Below are positions 6,854 to 8,625 of a stretch of 8,625 bases of DNA, one piece after another. This stretch comes from Porticoccaceae bacterium. GTDB lineage: Bacteria; Pseudomonadota; Gammaproteobacteria; Pseudomonadales; Porticoccaceae. The first letter of the stretch is position 1. Each line of letters opens with the position of its first letter. A model generated the notes under the pieces. That model had not been told where the DNA came from and searched no databases. It saw nothing but the letters and a program-made list of their open reading frames with translations. The stretch is taken from the NCBI GenBank assembly GCA_028822945.1, contig JAPKCN010000069.1:1-8625 (forward strand), in the 5' to 3' direction. Made by a program: the position numbers and the translations under genes.

Positions 6854-7289
6854 ATGACACGCGTGTCGTTTTATAGACTAGCGGGCGACCAAAATCTAGC
6901 AATTGCTCTGGTTTGTAAGTTGGTGGAAAAAGCTTTATTGTCCAATCAACAGGTACTTTGCCAAATGCCTAGTCAAAGCGCCGCTGAATCCTTGGATAAT
7001 AAACTGTGGACGTATTCAAAAACATCATTCGTCCCCCATGGACTGAGTGCAGCTTCACTGCCGGTGGCAATAAGTACCGATACATCCCCCGGTGAGCACC
7101 ACCAACTGCTGATAAATTTAGACTCTGACGCCGTCTTGGTTTAGCCGCTTCGAGCGCGTTATTGAGATTGTCTATGGCGACCAAATCTATCGGCAGGCAA
7201 AGCGCGACAACTTTAGCTACTTCAAAGATCGCGGCTACCCCCTAGAGTTTTTTGACTTGAGCGATAAATTCGTCAATCCCGACGGTTAA
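6854..7289 (+). pseudogene. holC: DNA polymerase III chi subunit, split by a frameshift
   Basis: HolC (chi) belongs to the clamp loader of the replicative polymerase, where it pairs with psi (HolD) and binds the C-terminal tail of single-strand binding protein. The first frame starts at the ATG at 6854 (MTRVSFYRLA) and carries family segments such as LWTYSKTSFVPHGL (51-64) and HHQLLINLDSD (82-92), but reaches TAG at 7142-7144 after 96 codons. The C-terminal half continues in another frame, from PSWFSRFERVIEIV (starting at 7131) to DRGYPLEFFDLSD and a TAA at 7287-7289. Joined, they give about 145 residues, against 147 in E. coli. The shift must lie between 7122 and 7141, because the second frame has a stop at 7119-7121. 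Loss of two bases near 7130 explains it best. It could be a real mutation, a sequence error or, less likely, programmed frameshifting. The position between pepA and valS is the expected one. Confidence 0.88.
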
Positions 7290-7496
7290 TTAATAAGCAT
7301 TTAAATATTACAGCTAGCGGCGCCTAAACAGCGCGATAAATGATGCCTCAGGGATAGCTATGGAATTCATCAGGATCTATAATTTAGTGTTTCTCAGCGC
7401 ATCGTTAAATATCCGAATCGTCGAGTCATATTCAACAATTTATCAAATAATCGGCGATCTGATCGCGCAGTGCTGACTGGAACAAACAAACACACC
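7290..7496 (+). other. holC-valS intergenic region
   Basis: This 207-base gap starts with an AT-rich stretch containing TTAATTAA just after the holC stop. It holds a perfect TATAAT at 7378-7383, but the hexamers at 16-18 base spacing upstream (such as TAGCTA) are poor -35 matches, so a separate valS promoter is only possible. A short near-perfect palindrome, GCGATC-T-GATCGC (7454-7466), lies upstream of valS and lacks a T run, so it is not called a terminator. A possible 38-codon ORF spans 7360-7476 and is listed separately. No T-box or tRNA-like structure was recognised. Confidence 0.4.
7360..7476 (+). CDS. Possible small protein upstream of valS
   Basis: A 38-codon ORF begins MEFIRIYNLVFLSAS and ends at TGA 7474-7476, 20 bases before valS. 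AGGGA at 7350-7354 with a five-base spacer gives it a better ribosome binding site than valS or holC have. Eight of its 38 residues are isoleucine and only two are valine, so it does not look like a valine-codon attenuator leader. The N-terminal part is mildly hydrophobic, but there is no convincing membrane helix. It is not recognised as any known family, and ORFs of this size arise by chance. The TATAAT at 7378-7383 lies inside it; if that is a real promoter, its transcript would not carry this ORF's start. Confidence 0.25.
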   Translation: MEFIRIYNLVFLSASLNIRIVESYSTIYQIIGDLIAQC

Positions 7497-8625
7497 ATGG
7501 ACAAAATATTTCATCCGCAGGCAGTAGAGAAACGCTGGTACGACGAATGGGAAAAACGTGGCTACTTTGCCCCCTCGGGCAAAGGCGAGGCGTTTTCAAT
7601 CGTCATCCCTCCGCCAAATGTTACCGGTAGCCTCCATATGGGCCACGCCTTACAATATGCAATTATGGATGCACTAACCCGCCACCAAAGAATGAAAGGC
7701 AGGGACACTCTTTGGCAGGTCGGAACCGACCATGCTGGCATCGCAACCCAAATGGTCGTCGAACGCAAATTAGCCAGTCAGAATGAGCCTGGACGGACCT
7801 CGCTTGGACGCGAGAAGTTTATTGATAAAATATGGCATTGGAAGGAAGAATCCGGCGATACCATTACTCGACAGATGCGTCGATTAGGAAACTCTGTCGA
7901 CTGGGAGAGCGAACGCTTTACTATGGATCGAGGTTTTTATCGCAGTGTGCAACAGGTTTTTATTCGCCTTTACGATGAAAAACTCATCTATCGTGGCAAA
8001 CGCTTGGTTAATTGGGATCCAAAGTTACATACCGCAATTTCCGATTTAGAGGTCGAAAACCGCGAAGTTGTGGGTAAAATGTGGCACATTCGCTACCCAC
8101 TCAGCAATGGCATAATTACTACTACCGGCAAGCGCTATATTGTCGTTGCCACTACGCGACCAGAGACGCTTTTAGGGGATACTGGGGTTGCCGTTAACCC
8201 TGCGGATACTCGCTACCATGGGCTTATCGGCAGTTCTGTGGAACTCCCACTAGTCAACAGATCAATCCCAATCGTCGGTGATGACTATGCTCAGATGGAG
8301 AAGGGCAGTGGTTGCGTCAAAATCACCCCAGCACACGATTTCAACGATTACGAAGTCGGTAGACGCCATCAACTACCGATGTTCAACATACATACAAAAA
8401 ATGCGGATATCCGCCAGACCGCCGAGTGTTTAAACAGTGATGGTAGCGAAAATTTACAGTTGAATGGCTTTATACCCGAGAATTACCGAGGGCTAGAGCG
8501 TTTTGCGGCGCGCCGCGCAATCGTTGAAGAACTCACCGCCAAGGGATTATTAGAGTCGGTCGAGGACAACAATATGACCGTACCATATGGCGACCGCGGC
8601 GGTGTTGTCATAGAACCCATGCTCA
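7497..8625 (+). CDS. valS: Valyl-tRNA synthetase, N-terminal part (runs off edge)
   Basis: ValS is the cytoplasmic class I synthetase that activates valine and charges tRNA-Val. The first 376 codons are present and open to the window edge; the full protein should be roughly 950 residues. The start MDKIFHPQAVEKRWYDEWEK matches the family N terminus. The catalytic PPPNVTGSLHMGHA (38-51) contains the HIGH-type motif HMGH at 47-50, and WQVGTDHAGIATQ (73-85) is the next conserved block of the Rossmann fold. NWDPKLHTAISDLEVENRE (172-190) leads into the CP1 editing domain, which deacylates mischarged threonyl-tRNA; its TTRPETLLGDTG (219-230) and TPAHDFNDYEVG (277-288) are intact. YGDRGGVVIEP (364-374) marks the return to the catalytic core. 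The KMSKS loop and the anticodon and coiled-coil domains lie beyond the window. Only a weak TGGAA ribosome binding site precedes the ATG. It is probably co-transcribed with pepA and holC, perhaps with extra initiation in the gap. Confidence 0.96.
   Translation, partial: MDKIFHPQAVEKRWYDEWEKRGYFAPSGKGEAFSIVIPPPNVTGSLHMGHALQYAIMDALTRHQRMKGRDTLWQVGTDHAGIATQMVVERKLASQNEPGRTSLGREKFIDKIWHWKEESGDTITRQMRRLGNSVDWESERFTMDRGFYRSVQQVFIRLYDEKLIYRGKRLVNWDPKLHTAISDLEVENREVVGKMWHIRYPLSNGIITTTGKRYIVVATTRPETLLGDTGVAVNPADTRYHGLIGSSVELPLVNRSIPIVGDDYAQMEKGSGCVKITPAHDFNDYEVGRRHQLPMFNIHTKNADIRQTAECLNSDGSENLQLNGFIPENYRGLERFAARRAIVEELTAKGLLESVEDNNMTVPYGDRGGVVIEPML

Noticed and set aside
7454..7466. GCGATC-T-GATCGC palindrome as a terminator or attenuator before valS
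   Set aside because: The central loop would be too small for the full stem, and no T run follows.

Overview
The window looks like a stretch of core chromosome from a gammaproteobacterium that is not an enterobacterium. The proteins are close to Escherichia coli and Pseudomonas homologues, the divergent lptFG / pepA-holC-valS arrangement of gammaproteobacteria is present, and base composition is moderate (by eye close to 50% GC). A free-living, possibly marine, lineage fits, but the genus cannot be read from the sequence. I see no transposon, phage, CRISPR, tRNA or rRNA sequence.

Layout. Positions 1-176 are an unassigned flank. rlmB (23S rRNA Gm2251 methyltransferase) lies on the minus strand at 177-908. 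Diverging from it, behind a good sigma-70 promoter (989-1017), come a small RDD-family membrane protein (1051-1518) and glpK, glycerol kinase (1576-3078). glpK converges on lptG, with 21 bases between the two stops. The minus-strand lptF-lptG pair (5282 down to 3100) encodes the inner-membrane subunits of the lipopolysaccharide exporter and overlaps by one base (TGATG). A 89-base divergent regulatory gap separates lptF from pepA (leucyl aminopeptidase, 5372-6838), followed by holC (DNA polymerase III chi subunit, 6854-7289) and, after a 207-base gap, the first 376 codons of valS (valyl-tRNA synthetase), which runs off the right edge.

How the genes relate. Most are housekeeping functions: rRNA modification, LPS transport, peptide turnover, replication and tRNA charging. 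glpK is the metabolic outlier and has no glpF, glpD or glpR beside it within the window.

Points of interest. holC is broken into two frames by an apparent indel near 7130. GlpK lacks both the fructose-1,6-bisphosphate loop and the IIA-Glc contact residues of the E. coli enzyme. A possible 38-codon ORF with a good ribosome binding site sits just upstream of valS. There is a short perfect dyad in the lptF/pepA control region. I found no convincing new multi-gene system; this is mainly an ordinary core region.
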